From DAOPKN01 sp035391225 (GTDB lineage: Bacteria > Thermotogota > Thermotogae > MWEM01): 64,000 bases of DNA. Shown piece after piece: positions 42,156 to 51,184 of this stretch. The DNA lies in the NCBI GenBank assembly GCA_035391225.1, contig DAOPKN010000002.1, forward strand, positions 87,015 to 151,014. The letters run 5' to 3'. The notes below the pieces were generated by a model. That model saw nothing but the letters and a program-made list of their open reading frames with translations. It was not told where the DNA came from and did no database searches. Every line of letters starts with the position of its first letter. The first letter of the stretch is position 1. A program made the translations under genes and the position numbers.

Positions 42156-42988
42156 AGCAAAAAGAAGTTTGCCCAATGCTTGAGCCCCGTGGAAAAGGGG
42201 GTACGGAACGTTAGCCCCGAGGCTTTCTTGAAGGTCTTTCCGCTGGCGACCTTGTCTTCGGGGAAAACGGGGGGAAGCTCGGGGGAAAGCACAACCCGGG
42301 CGACGCCGTTCAGCACCCCATCCAGCTTGTGGATGGCGTTCAAGTCCCGCGTTGCCACGCCCGTCCCCAGCTCCCAGCAAGCGGTGAACTCCTTTTGGAA
42401 GCGATGCTCCGGGAAACCGGCACACACCGAAGCGAGGTCCTCCACGTACGTCCAGTCCCGGGAAGCAGATGGGTTTGCGGAAATCGGTATGGTTTGTTCG
42501 TCTTGAAGTGCCCGCGCCCAACACGATAACGTGGAATCGGAGTCTTCCCAGGGCCCGTACACTTCAAAAAACAGGTACTGGCTGCAAAAAACACCGTTCT
42601 TCCGGCAAGCTGCGAAAAAGTTCGCGAAAGCGGGGTTGCCTTTTTGCAGGATGGAAGAGAGCAGCAAAACACGGATGCGGTGCACGTCCCGAAAAGCTTC
42701 GACCAGTTCTTCCATGCAAGGAAGTGCATCGGGGAGTGTCCCGGGAAAGACAAGGTTCACGGTGCCGGCATCGGGGGAATGCGCCAAGGAGGCTTTGGCC
42801 ACTTGGGAGTACTCCCCGGTTTGCACCCAACGCAGACCCGGTTGTTTTTGAGCGTGCTCTTTGCGCTGGATGCTTTCTTTCGTGTCCGGAAAGCCCGGAA
42901 CGCAAACCAATGTGCAAGGCTTTCCCATCTTGCTGCGCGCAAGGGCGATCCAAAAACCCAGGAATCCGAAACCATCGAACACCACCAT
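42137..42988 (-). CDS. Divergent extended-SDR (NAD-epimerase-like) protein, probably inactive
   Basis: 283 aa. The start MVVFDGFGFLGFW keeps a GxGxLG-type nucleotide loop. LLLSS, FFEVYGPWED and SRDWTYVEDLASV correspond to the SS, YGP and YVxD landmarks of UDP-sugar epimerases. At the place of the catalytic YxxxK the sequence is FANFF, so both Tyr and Lys are gone. It may bind a dinucleotide without catalysis, or act on a different substrate. The ATG at 42988 follows GGAGGTG. Confidence 0.55.
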   Translation of the reverse strand: MVVFDGFGFLGFWIALARSKMGKPCTLVCVPGFPDTKESIQRKEHAQKQPGLRWVQTGEYSQVAKASLAHSPDAGTVNLVFPGTLPDALPCMEELVEAFRDVHRIRVLLLSSILQKGNPAFANFFAACRKNGVFCSQYLFFEVYGPWEDSDSTLSCWARALQDEQTIPISANPSASRDWTYVEDLASVCAGFPEHRFQKEFTACWELGTGVATRDLNAIHKLDGVLNGVARVVLSPELPPVFPEDKVASGKTFKKASGLTFRTPFSTGLKHWANFFLLQKPTP

Positions 42989-43014
42989 TGCTTCCACCTC
43001 CGGTTGATGCGCCC

Positions 43015-43023
43015 ATTATAGCA
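43015..43023 (-). promoter_or_regulatory. Extended -10 promoter, TGCTATAAT
   Basis: On the minus strand CGTGCTATAATG, 27 bp before the epimerase-like ATG. The same 11-mer core occurs before pepD and the MsrB-like gene. Confidence 0.6.
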
Positions 43024-43110
43024 CGTTGCGAAAACCCGCTTCACGCATTCTTCATGGAACCAAGAGTATACTTTTGCCAAAGCTTTGCCCAGAAGGAGGG
43101 ATAATGTTCC

Positions 43111-43788
43111 GTGCGTGCATTGATCGTGGAAGACGAAGAAGACCTTGCGGAACTGGTGAAGGAAATGCTCCAAGAAAAGCATTTCACCGTTGACCTTGCC
43201 GCGGACGGCGAAGAGGGGATGTACTACGCTCTCAACCAGGAATACGACATCCTTCTGCTGGACGTGATGCTGCCGGTGCAAGATGGCTGGGCCCTGCTCA
43301 AGAAAATCCGGCAACAAGGCATCTGGACCCCGGTGATCATGCTCACCGCGCTGGCAGAAGTGCGAGACCGGGTGCAGGGGCTGAAAATGGGAGCCGATGA
43401 CTACGTGCCCAAACCGTTTCACATGGACGAGTTGTTTGCCCGCGTGGAATCGGTGATCCGTCGTACCCACATCACGGGGCAAAAACAGAACATCATTCGG
43501 TTCGGCTCCCTTACCCTCGACCTATTTCGGCGAGTTTTCCAATTGGAAGACCGAACCCTGGAACTCACCAAGAAAGAGTACCAGATCCTGGAATACCTCA
43601 TGTTGCACCCGGACGAGGTGATCCCCCGGGAGAAATTGGAAGAGCATTTGTGGGCGGAAGGCGAGGAATTCTGGACCGATGTACTCCGCACGCATATCAA
43701 GAACATCCGGAAGAAACTGGGCAAGGATGGAAAGAAGATGTTGCAAACTGTTCGAGGGGTGGGATATGCCTTCAAAACCCAGCACTGA
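43111..43788 (+). CDS. OmpR-family response regulator
   Basis: 225 aa. Receiver domain with phospho-acceptor D51 (LLLDVMLP) and K in PKPFHMDE; C-terminal winged helix (Trans_reg_C, ~130-225) with LTKKEYQILEYL and VRGVGYAF. The GTG start at 43111 lies 11 bp after AAGGAGGG. It binds DNA when phosphorylated by the kinase encoded next, whose start codon lies inside this gene. Targets are unknown. Confidence 0.9.
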   Translation: MRALIVEDEEDLAELVKEMLQEKHFTVDLAADGEEGMYYALNQEYDILLLDVMLPVQDGWALLKKIRQQGIWTPVIMLTALAEVRDRVQGLKMGADDYVPKPFHMDELFARVESVIRRTHITGQKQNIIRFGSLTLDLFRRVFQLEDRTLELTKKEYQILEYLMLHPDEVIPREKLEEHLWAEGEEFWTDVLRTHIKNIRKKLGKDGKKMLQTVRGVGYAFKTQH

Positions 43789-45082
43789 ATTCGCGCTCTT
43801 TCGCCAGGCACGCCTGAAGTGGACGTTGATCTTCTCGTTGCTGTTGTTCCTTTTCGTTTCCGTACTGTTCCTTTTGTTCAACCTGAATACGATGGGCAAC
43901 GAGATGCGGGAGTTTGACAACAAGATCCAAGCCTGGATGAAAGTGATCCTTCTTCGCATCGAAAAACTCCCGATTCGTTCCCGTGAGCGCTTGCTCGTTC
44001 CCCAGCTTCCACTCGCAGACCTCTTTCTTCCCGAGGAGCTCTCCATCCAGTGGTTGGATGGAAAGGGAGAAGTGGTGCTTACCTTCGGCAAACCCCTGCC
44101 CTTCCCACCGGAAAACGTGCGACCGGGTTTCCAAACACTCCAAGTGGTGGAAAGCAACGAAGCAGAGCGCCAAGTGGACCAGTTTCGGGTGCTTACCCAA
44201 CTCTTCGAATGGGAGGATGGGGAAAGGCCACACGTGATGCGCGTGGGGCAGAACCTCTCGTCCATCGAACAGAAGCAAGCCTTTCTCTGGTGGCGCACCG
44301 CTTTTTCGCTGGTACTCACGCTTTTCTTCAGTGCGATCATTGGCCGTGGGCTTTCGCTATGGGCGTTGGCACCCATCCAAAAAAGCTACCAAAACCTCAA
44401 GGATTTCTCTTCCGAGGCATCCCACGAGCTGAAGACCCCGGTCACGATTATTCAAGCCACGCTGGAACGAATCCGCGCCAAACCCTTGCAAGATCCCGAA
44501 CTGGAGAAAAAAATCCAAACATTGTGGCGGGCAAACCAACGCATGGATGCCACGATTCACAAGCTTTTGTTGCTTTCCAGGGGGGAAACACTCGAGCTGG
44601 AAGCGGCACAGGCGGTAGAGATGGATTCCAGTGCGTTTTCCGCACGAATGCTGGACGCCTACCAGGGATTGGCCGCGAAAAAAAACATCGTACTCAAGAG
44701 CGAAATTCCCCGCGCGCTAAAATGGAACGGCTTCCCGGAATGGATGGATCACGTGGTGGGGAACCTTCTGGAAAACGCGATCAAGTTCTCGCCCGAGGGA
44801 AGTGAAGTTCTCCTCCACGTGCTGGAAAAGCAGGGGAACTTGCATATCCAGGTGGAAGACCATGGACCGGGGATGAACGCGGAAGAGAAGAGAAGGATGT
44901 TCGAACGCTTTTTCCGTGGAGAAAAGGCGCGAGCGCAGGTCAACGGTTCCGGGCTGGGGCTGGCCATCGTGAAGGCACTTGCGGAGAAAATGAACCTGCA
45001 AATCCTCGTCGACAGCCAACCCAACCATGGGACGCGCATCACCCTGGTACAGAAAACCCGGGTCTCGCTCCTGGAACCGTGA
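43766..45082 (+). CDS. Membrane sensor histidine kinase
   Basis: 438 aa. Two membrane helices (~18-38 and ~175-195) enclose a periplasmic sensor domain of ~135 residues. Then comes a phospho-acceptor H220 in ASHELKTPVT and an ATPase domain with NLLENAIKFS, DHGPGM and GSGLGLAIV. No clear HAMP is visible; the linker is short. It overlaps the regulator gene by 23 bp and is the cognate kinase. Its stop is 3 bp from the convergent pepD stop, with no terminator between. Confidence 0.9.
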   Translation: MPSKPSTEFALFRQARLKWTLIFSLLLFLFVSVLFLLFNLNTMGNEMREFDNKIQAWMKVILLRIEKLPIRSRERLLVPQLPLADLFLPEELSIQWLDGKGEVVLTFGKPLPFPPENVRPGFQTLQVVESNEAERQVDQFRVLTQLFEWEDGERPHVMRVGQNLSSIEQKQAFLWWRTAFSLVLTLFFSAIIGRGLSLWALAPIQKSYQNLKDFSSEASHELKTPVTIIQATLERIRAKPLQDPELEKKIQTLWRANQRMDATIHKLLLLSRGETLELEAAQAVEMDSSAFSARMLDAYQGLAAKKNIVLKSEIPRALKWNGFPEWMDHVVGNLLENAIKFSPEGSEVLLHVLEKQGNLHIQVEDHGPGMNAEEKRRMFERFFRGEKARAQVNGSGLGLAIVKALAEKMNLQILVDSQPNHGTRITLVQKTRVSLLEP

Positions 45083-45085
45083 TGG

Positions 45086-46543
45086 TCAGTGCATGTTTTC
45101 GAGCACGTGGAGCAAGAATTCCCAGGTACGTTTCACCGAAGGGATCTTCAGGGCTTCGTCCGGAGAATGCACGTCCTTCATGTCTGGCCCCATGGAAATC
45201 ATGTCCACGTCACTTCCCAATCTTTCTGAAAAGAGACCGCATTCCAAGCCTGCATGGATGGCGGTGATTTTTGGGCGTTCGCCGTGCATCCTTTGCCAGG
45301 TGTCCACGAAAAGCTGGCGCAGCTTGGATTCCTTTTGGATTTCCCAAGCGGGGTAATCCGCCGTGAAGGTAACGCTGGCTCCGCAAAGACGTGCCAACGC
45401 ACGCAAGCGGTTTTGGATTTCTTCTTTCTTGCTTTGCACCGAACTCCGGATGGAAAACCGGAACTCCACGTTCTCCGGGAAACAGGAAATGATACCCAGG
45501 TTCAACGAACTTTCCACCATGCCCGGGATCTGCTGGCTCATCCCCTGAACAGCGTTGGGGAAGACACGCAGAACATCCGCAAGTTTCTGCGTAGCAGTTG
45601 GTTCCATGGCAGTTTCCGGCGGAGTAACCCATTGCCATTCCACGCGAAGCTGGGGATCCACATGGCCATACTCTTTCTGCAGAACCCCGCCGAACTCTTC
45701 CAGAACCGAGAGCAGCTTGTCGGCGTGCTCTTCGCCAAGCAGTACCACGAGGTCCGCTTCGCGGGGGATGGCGTTTTCCTTTGCTCCCCCATGAATGGAA
45801 GCGAGTTGCAGCGGGAATTGGCGCAGTAGCTGGGCCAGTACTCTTGCCGCGAGCACATTCGCGTTGGCTCTTCCCTTGTCGATTTCCATGCCGGAATGGC
45901 CGCCCTTGAGCCCACGGATCCGCACCCGCAGCGCGGCAGAATTTGGTGCCGCGGGTCGTGGTGAAAAGGGCAAACAGAAGGTTCCGCGAACCCCGCCCGC
46001 ACATCCCACCAGGAAGATGCCCTCCTCTTCGGAGTCAATGTTGATCAATCTCTTTGCCGACAGGTGCTTCGGATCGAGGTTCATGGCCCCGTCCATCCCC
46101 GTTTCCTCGGAGGTGGTGATCAGCACTTCCAGGGGTGGGTGGGGTATGGAATCCGATTCCAGCAGGGCGAGTGCGTAAGCAACCGCAATGCCGTCATCTC
46201 CGCCCAGCGTCGTTCCCTTAGCCCGGAGCCATTCGCCTTCCACCTCCAACTGCAAGGGGTCTTTCTCGAAATCGTGGTCCACGTCCTGGTTCTTCTCGCA
46301 CACCATGTCCATGTGGCCTTGGAGAATCACGGGGGCGTCGTTTTCCCTCCCGGGTGTTCCCGGTTTCTTGATGATCACGTTCCACGCCTGGTCTTGGATC
46401 ACATCCAAGCCGAGATTTCGGCCGAACTGTGCCAAGAAGTCGCTGATCTGCTTCTCCTTCCCGCTGCAATGGGGAATTTGGCACAGCTGTGCAAACAGGG
46501 AAAAGACCCTCCGGGGTTCCAAGGATTGTACGGATTGGTTCAA
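45086..46543 (-). CDS. pepD: Aminoacyl-histidine dipeptidase (PepD, M20 family)
   Basis: 485 aa, the typical PepD length. Zinc-site motifs are QGHMDMV, TLGGDDGIAVA and TSEETGMDG; RGLKGGHSG belongs to the lid domain, and the final metal ligand lies near the C-terminal IHAGLECGLF. It cleaves X-His and other dipeptides in the cytoplasm. The TTG start at 46543 follows AAGGAGGG. The longer open frame upstream crosses the promoter and hslV and is not coding. Confidence 0.92.
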   Translation of the reverse strand: MNQSVQSLEPRRVFSLFAQLCQIPHCSGKEKQISDFLAQFGRNLGLDVIQDQAWNVIIKKPGTPGRENDAPVILQGHMDMVCEKNQDVDHDFEKDPLQLEVEGEWLRAKGTTLGGDDGIAVAYALALLESDSIPHPPLEVLITTSEETGMDGAMNLDPKHLSAKRLINIDSEEEGIFLVGCAGGVRGTFCLPFSPRPAAPNSAALRVRIRGLKGGHSGMEIDKGRANANVLAARVLAQLLRQFPLQLASIHGGAKENAIPREADLVVLLGEEHADKLLSVLEEFGGVLQKEYGHVDPQLRVEWQWVTPPETAMEPTATQKLADVLRVFPNAVQGMSQQIPGMVESSLNLGIISCFPENVEFRFSIRSSVQSKKEEIQNRLRALARLCGASVTFTADYPAWEIQKESKLRQLFVDTWQRMHGERPKITAIHAGLECGLFSERLGSDVDMISMGPDMKDVHSPDEALKIPSVKRTWEFLLHVLENMH

Positions 46544-46574
46544 GAGTATCCCTCCTTCATGGTTTCCTTTCCGC

Positions 46575-46583
46575 ATTATAGCA
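46575..46583 (-). promoter_or_regulatory. Extended -10 promoter of pepD, TGCTATAAT
   Basis: CGTGCTATAATG on the minus strand, about 32 bp before the pepD start. It is back to back with the hslV promoter; the hslV -35 box begins 18 bp away. Confidence 0.6.
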
Positions 46584-46600
46584 CGTGCTTCGCGGTGGAG

Positions 46601-46629
46601 TTGACATCCATTTTCCAGATCCGTATAAT
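46601..46629 (+). promoter_or_regulatory. Perfect consensus sigma-70 promoter, TTGACA-17-TATAAT
   Basis: TTGACA at 46601-46606 and TATAAT at 46624-46629, exactly 17 bp apart, 23 bp before the hslV start. It is the only full-consensus promoter found in the window and should be strong. Confidence 0.85.
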
Positions 46630-46652
46630 CGCAGGCGAAAGGGGGAATTTCC

Positions 46653-47198
46653 TTGGATTCCATGCATGCAACCACCATCCTTGCAGTACGTCGCGATGGC
46701 ACCACGGTGGTCGGAGGGGACGGGCAAGTGACCCTCGGGAACACGGTGATGAAGCAAAAGGCAAAAAAAACCCGTTTGATGGGAAACGGGAAAGTGGTGG
46801 CGGGGTTTGCCGGATCTGTGGCAGATGCCCTCACGCTGTTCGAAAAATTCGAGGAGCGGTACCAGAAGCACGGGCAAAACCTACAGCGGGCCGCCGTGGA
46901 ACTGGCAAAGGAATGGCGGACAAACAAGATCCTCCGGAACCTCGAGGCTTTCCTCATCGTGGGGGACATCGACACGCTGCTGGTGGTTTCCGGCAACGGG
47001 GAAGTGATTCAGCCCGATGAAGACATCGTGGCCATTGGTTCTGGGAGCGCTTTCGCGTTGGCAGCGGCCAAAGCCCTTTTCCGAAACACTTCGATGGGGG
47101 CCCGGGAAATCGTGGAAAAAGCCCTCTCCATTGCCAGTGAGATCTGCATTTACACCAACGACCAATTTTCCATCGAGCAAATCACCCAGGCTCCATGA
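46653..47198 (+). CDS. hslV: ATP-dependent protease subunit HslV (ClpQ)
   Basis: 181 aa, N-terminal nucleophile proteasome-like peptidase. HATTILAVRRDG, GGDGQVTLGNTVMK, FAGSVADALTLFEKFE and AIGSGSAFALAAAKAL are diagnostic; the mature protein begins at Thr6 or Thr7 after propeptide removal. It needs the HslU ATPase, which is not next to it as usual. Instead its TGA overlaps the ATG of a dipeptide permease gene. The TTG at 46653 has GGGGG upstream; an ATG at 46662 is possible. Confidence 0.92.
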   Translation: MDSMHATTILAVRRDGTTVVGGDGQVTLGNTVMKQKAKKTRLMGNGKVVAGFAGSVADALTLFEKFEERYQKHGQNLQRAAVELAKEWRTNKILRNLEAFLIVGDIDTLLVVSGNGEVIQPDEDIVAIGSGSAFALAAAKALFRNTSMGAREIVEKALSIASEICIYTNDQFSIEQITQAP

Positions 47199-48139
47199 CC
47201 CCTTCTTGGTTTGCGCGAAGGCTCTTGACCGGTCTGTTGACGGTTCTTGCGGTGTCCGTGCTGACTTTTTTCGTGTTTAGCCTTGTTCCCGGTGATCCCG
47301 CACAGGTGATCCTGGGACTCGATGCCAGCGACGAAGCCATTGAAGCACTCCGCATCAAGATGCGATTGGACCTTCCGGTGGGGGTCCGATTCTTTTTCTG
47401 GTTTGGGAACCTGCTTCGCGGGGATTTCGGGGATTCCACCGGCTACCACCGCCCGGTGATTGGGGTTTTGCTGGAAGCTGCTGGCCCAACGCTATCCATC
47501 ACGCTGCTCAGCGGGGCTCTCACGCTGCTCGTCTCTTTTCTGCTGGGTGTGTGGGCCTTCCGCAAACCCAATTCGCTGCGCGATTTTTTGGTGCGCTTTT
47601 TTTCCCAAACGGGGTTGGTGATTCCCTCGTTCTGGTTGGGCATCCTCTTGCTGCTGTTCTTTTCCCAGAAGTTGGGGTGGTTTCCTTCTGGGTCCTACAC
47701 ACCCATCGGCGAAAGCCCGGGAAAATGGTTGCGCTCCATTTTCTTGCCTTCCTTTTCGCTCATGCTTGTTTCCACGGCGATTCTCACCCGCATCATCCGA
47801 AACGCATTGCTGGACAACTCGCGGGAAGATTTCGTGCGGACCGCGAAAAGCAAGGGTGTGGAACCTGCAGTGGTGCTCCGCAAGCATATTTTGAAGAACG
47901 CAATGGTCCCCATCGTTACCGTTTTCGGCCTGCAGCTCACGTCCATCCTGGCAGGAACCATTATCATCGAAAACATCTTCTCGATACCAGGGTTGGGGCG
48001 CTTGCTGCTCACCGCTGTGGGCCGGAGGGATTTGCCCCTGGTACAGGGAATCGTTCTCTGGATCGGTTTTTTCACCATCGCCATCAACATCGCCACCGAT
48101 ATCCTGCACGCCATGCTGGACCCCAGGGTGGAAGTATGA
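47195..48139 (+). CDS. Dipeptide/oligopeptide ABC permease, DppB type
   Basis: 314 aa with six membrane helices. The N-terminal LVPGDPAQVILG segment and the EAA loop (FVRTAKSKGVEPAVVLRKH) are typical of DppB/OppB. It forms half of the transmembrane channel for peptide or nickel import. It starts in an ATGA overlap with hslV and ends in one with the DppC gene. No binding protein or ATPase gene is adjacent. Confidence 0.9.
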   Translation: MTPSWFARRLLTGLLTVLAVSVLTFFVFSLVPGDPAQVILGLDASDEAIEALRIKMRLDLPVGVRFFFWFGNLLRGDFGDSTGYHRPVIGVLLEAAGPTLSITLLSGALTLLVSFLLGVWAFRKPNSLRDFLVRFFSQTGLVIPSFWLGILLLLFFSQKLGWFPSGSYTPIGESPGKWLRSIFLPSFSLMLVSTAILTRIIRNALLDNSREDFVRTAKSKGVEPAVVLRKHILKNAMVPIVTVFGLQLTSILAGTIIIENIFSIPGLGRLLLTAVGRRDLPLVQGIVLWIGFFTIAINIATDILHAMLDPRVEV

Positions 48140-48990
48140 ACCCCCGGCATTCCCGTGCGGAAGACTTTCGCCGGGCAACTTTGCGGGTAACGCACCACAA
48201 AAGCCTGGTGGGGGGAATCGTGGTGTTGACCATCCTGCTGGGGATGGCCCTTCTGAGTTTGTTGTTCACTCCCTACGATCCGTATGCCATCGATGCACGG
48301 GCACGTTTCTCCCCTCCCTCGTGGGCACACTGGTTCGGCACCGACGAGTATGGAAGAGACCTTTTCAGCCGCTGCATGGTGGGAAGTCGTATTGCACTGG
48401 GTGTGGGTCTCGTTTCAACCCTGATCGCGTTTGGCGGGGGTTTGTTCCTGGGGTTCTTGGCGGGGATGGGAGTACGCTGGGTGGACGAGCTGGTGATGCG
48501 CACCATGGATGGGCTGTACGCTTTCCCCGCGTTGCTCTTCGCCATCGCCATCGTGAGTGTGCTGGGGCCCAATATCTTCCATGCAATGGTTGCGATCGGG
48601 GTGGTGCGCATCCCCATTTTCGCCCGACAGGTACGAAACAGCACGATTTCGCTCAAGAAACGCGAGTTCGTGTACTCCGCGAAAGCGCTGGGCGTGGGCC
48701 CCGTGCGCATTGCACTTGTCCACCTCTTTCCCAACCTTTTCTCGCCCCTGTCGGTACTGGTGAGCGCCAATTTCGCGTTTGCCATCCTCTCGGAAGCGGG
48801 GTTGAGTTACATCGGGTTGGGGACCCAGCCACCGGTGCCCAGCTGGGGAAGGTTATTGTTGGAATCCCAGCGCTTTTTCGAGCGGGCGCCGTGGTTGGTT
48901 TTATTCCCGGGTATCATGATCGCGCTTCTGGTCTTGGGCTTTTCCCTTTTGGGAGATGGGTTGCGGGATCTGCTGGATCCAAAGGATTAA
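48136..48990 (+). CDS. Dipeptide/oligopeptide ABC permease, DppC type
   Basis: 284 aa with six membrane helices. It has the N-terminal HWFGTDEYGRDLFSR block typical of DppC/OppC and the EAA loop (FVYSAKALGVGPVRIALVH). It partners the preceding DppB-type protein. The 3' end overlaps the convergent amidotransferase gene by 4 bp (48987-48990), and no terminator is seen. Confidence 0.9.
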   Translation: MNPRHSRAEDFRRATLRVTHHKSLVGGIVVLTILLGMALLSLLFTPYDPYAIDARARFSPPSWAHWFGTDEYGRDLFSRCMVGSRIALGVGLVSTLIAFGGGLFLGFLAGMGVRWVDELVMRTMDGLYAFPALLFAIAIVSVLGPNIFHAMVAIGVVRIPIFARQVRNSTISLKKREFVYSAKALGVGPVRIALVHLFPNLFSPLSVLVSANFAFAILSEAGLSYIGLGTQPPVPSWGRLLLESQRFFERAPWLVLFPGIMIALLVLGFSLLGDGLRDLLDPKD

Positions 48991-49688
48991 CCGTTCAGCT
49001 TCACGCTCCTGGCACCGGAAGCGTCCACCAGCAGCATGTGCTGATGGGAAAGGGAACTCCAAGGAACATGGGGGAAGTACTCCCATCGTTCGGTAGTGAT
49101 CACGGTTCTGCCTTCCGGGTCTTGCTTCCAAAACAAGCTATGGTAATAGTCATCCGGGGGACAGACCCGAATAGCTGCAAGTGTATGGCCATCCGAGAAA
49201 TAGGCGTTGAGGGAAGAAAAATCCGTGACATGTTGCAACAATTCCTTGATTGCCAGGCGAATTGCGCTCGGAAAATCTGGGTCCATGGGGATGTATTTCA
49301 TCATCCATTCGAAGTACTGTCGCGAATCGATCCATTCGGGGTGGTCCTCGAAATCACCGATGCGCCCGTTGTGGCAGAACACGTAATCCTTGCCGTCGAA
49401 ATGGCTGGAAAAAGGATGCACGTGGTCGATTTTCCGATCACCCATTGTGGCTTTCCGCGAATGCATGATCAAGATGTTTCCGCGATCGTTGTCCGAGAAA
49501 AGCGTGCGATGGTTCCAAACCGCTTCCACTTCTTTCCGAACGTGCAATGTTTCCTCTCGAAAAAAGGCGACGCCGTAGCCATCACCGTGGGGACTCAAGC
49601 TTCCATACATGGACTGGAAAGACAGAGCGGGCAAGAAATCTTGCACAAGCTCGTTTCTGGGAGAAAAAACCGCAACCATTCTACACAA
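48987..49688 (-). CDS. Class II glutamine amidotransferase domain protein
   Basis: 233 aa. The TTG start places Cys at position 2 (MCRMVAVFSP), the nucleophile of Ntn glutaminases. Family landmarks are HGDGYGVAFF, MHSRKATMG and VFCHNGRIGDF. It should release ammonia from glutamine or a similar amide, but it has no attached synthetase domain, like YafJ-type stand-alone proteins. AGGAGGAG precedes the start. It lies beyond the terminator of the msmK-type gene on the same strand. Confidence 0.85.
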   Translation of the reverse strand: MCRMVAVFSPRNELVQDFLPALSFQSMYGSLSPHGDGYGVAFFREETLHVRKEVEAVWNHRTLFSDNDRGNILIMHSRKATMGDRKIDHVHPFSSHFDGKDYVFCHNGRIGDFEDHPEWIDSRQYFEWMMKYIPMDPDFPSAIRLAIKELLQHVTDFSSLNAYFSDGHTLAAIRVCPPDDYYHSLFWKQDPEGRTVITTERWEYFPHVPWSSLSHQHMLLVDASGARSVKLNG

Positions 49689-49702
49689 GGGAAACTCCTC
49701 CT

Positions 49703-49727
49703 AAAAAAAGTGCCGCCGAAGCGGCAC
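49703..49727 (-). terminator. Intrinsic terminator after msmK-type gene
   Basis: On the minus strand GTGCCGC-TTCG-GCGGCAC (7-bp stem, stable UUCG loop) is followed by seven T. It lies ~30 bp past the end of the ABC ATPase gene. Confidence 0.85.
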
Positions 49728-49757
49728 CGTTGAAGATATGGGATTCCAATAAAGCTG

Positions 49758-50870
49758 CTAAAAAATGGATTCTTCGGTTTCCGGGTTGAACAGGTGCATC
49801 TTGCTCATGTCGAAAACCAGGTCCATTTGCTGGCCTTCCCTTGCCTTGGAGGCAGGGTTCACCGAGGCAACGACTTGTGCCTGTCCCAGTACCACGTGCA
49901 AAATGGTTTCGCTTCCCAAGGGTTCGGTGACTTCCACGGTGGCCTTCACCACGTTCTTGTTGTCGTCGGCGGACATGGAATACAACTTGTCGTAGATATC
50001 CTCGGGGCGAATGCCGAACTTCACTTCCTTATCGTTCCAGGGAGCGACCTGATCGGCAAGCTTGTCCGGTACGGTTACTTCGAATCCTCCGGAAGTCTCC
50101 CGCAGCACGTACCCACCTTTGCCTTTCGTGACTTTCACGTCCGCGAAGTTCATCGGGGGCGTGCCGATAAACCCGCCCACGAAAACATTGGCCGGGTGGT
50201 TGTAAATCGTGTAGGGATCCCCGATTTGTTGGATACGACCATCGCGCATGATTACGATCTTGTCTGCCATTGTCATGGCTTCGATCTGGTCGTGCGTCAC
50301 GTAAATGATGGTGGCATCCAAGCGAAGGTGCAACTTCTTCAATTCCGCACGCATCTGCACGCGCAGCTTGGCGTCCAAGTTGGAGAGAGGTTCGTCGAAC
50401 AAGAAGACCTTGGGGTTTCGCACGATGGCCCGTCCCACGGCCACACGCTGGCGTTGCCCACCCGAAAGTTGTTTGGGTTTGCGGTCGAGCAAAGGTTCGA
50501 TGCTCAGGATGCGGGCTGCCTCGTCCACGCGCTGCTTGATCTCTTCTTTCGGGAACTTGCGCAGTTTCAATCCGAAAGCCATGTTGTCGTACACGGTCAT
50601 GTGGGGATACAACGCGTAGTTCTGGAACACCATGGCGATGTCACGGTCTTTGGGTTCCACGTCGTTGACGACCTTGTCATCGATCTTCACGGTGCCCTTG
50701 GTGATTTCCTCCAAACCCGCTACCATGCGCAGCGTGGTAGTTTTTCCACAACCCGAGGGCCCCAGCAGAACCACGAATTCGCGGTCTTCCACGGTGAAGT
50801 TGGCATCTTGCACCGCTTCCACCTTTCCGTCGTAAATCTTCCATACCTTTTCCAAAAGAACTTGTGCCAC
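49758..50870 (-). CDS. Sugar ABC transporter ATPase, UgpC/MsmK/MalK type
   Basis: 370 aa. Walker A GPSGCGKTT, Q-loop VFQNYALYPHM, signature LSGGQRQRVAVGRA, Walker B VFLFDEPLSNLD and switch His in YVTHD. A ~130-residue C-terminal TOBE regulatory region follows. Such ATPases often serve several sugar importers, and no permease or binding protein is adjacent here. The GTG start at 50870 has AGGAGG inside the end of the antitoxin gene, 3 bp upstream, so the two are co-transcribed. Confidence 0.92.
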   Translation of the reverse strand: MAQVLLEKVWKIYDGKVEAVQDANFTVEDREFVVLLGPSGCGKTTTLRMVAGLEEITKGTVKIDDKVVNDVEPKDRDIAMVFQNYALYPHMTVYDNMAFGLKLRKFPKEEIKQRVDEAARILSIEPLLDRKPKQLSGGQRQRVAVGRAIVRNPKVFLFDEPLSNLDAKLRVQMRAELKKLHLRLDATIIYVTHDQIEAMTMADKIVIMRDGRIQQIGDPYTIYNHPANVFVGGFIGTPPMNFADVKVTKGKGGYVLRETSGGFEVTVPDKLADQVAPWNDKEVKFGIRPEDIYDKLYSMSADDNKNVVKATVEVTEPLGSETILHVVLGQAQVVASVNPASKAREGQQMDLVFDMSKMHLFNPETEESIF

Positions 50871-50873
50871 GAG

Positions 50874-51161
50874 TTACACCTCCTGATGATCATCTTCCAT
50901 ATTCACAAGTAACGATTCGATTCCCTTGACATCCAACGCTTCCGGACCTCCCTGTGCACCCACGTCCAGCAAGTACAGCTCGTACACTTGCGAAAGGAAG
51001 TCCATCACCTTCACGAAACGATCGTATCCCAGCAGCACGCTGGTGGGTCTTCCGTTGCGCGTAACCACCACCTCGTTTTGTTGGCTGAGGTTCACCGCTT
51101 CGGAGAAGTTCTTTTTGGCTTCGGCAATGCTCAAAAAATGCAAATCGGAAAGTCTCTTCAT
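50874..51161 (-). CDS. Phd/YefM-type antitoxin-like protein, no toxin beside it
   Basis: 95 aa. The first ~60 residues match the Phd/YefM fold: SIAEAKKNFSEAV, EVVVTRNGRPTSVLLGYDRF. Such proteins bind a palindrome in their own promoter and neutralise a toxin through the C-terminus. A 20-bp palindrome does overlap the -10 box of this gene. The downstream gene is not a toxin but the sugar ABC ATPase, so it may be an orphan antitoxin working as a local repressor. Confidence 0.75.
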   Translation of the reverse strand: MKRLSDLHFLSIAEAKKNFSEAVNLSQQNEVVVTRNGRPTSVLLGYDRFVKVMDFLSQVYELYLLDVGAQGGPEALDVKGIESLLVNMEDDHQEV

Positions 51162-51184
51162 CCTCTACCCCGATGTTGGAATAC

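Noticed and set aside
45086..46996. N-terminal extension of PepD
   Set aside because: It would run through both promoters and into hslV; the TTG at 46543 with AAGGAGGG gives the usual 485-aa enzyme.
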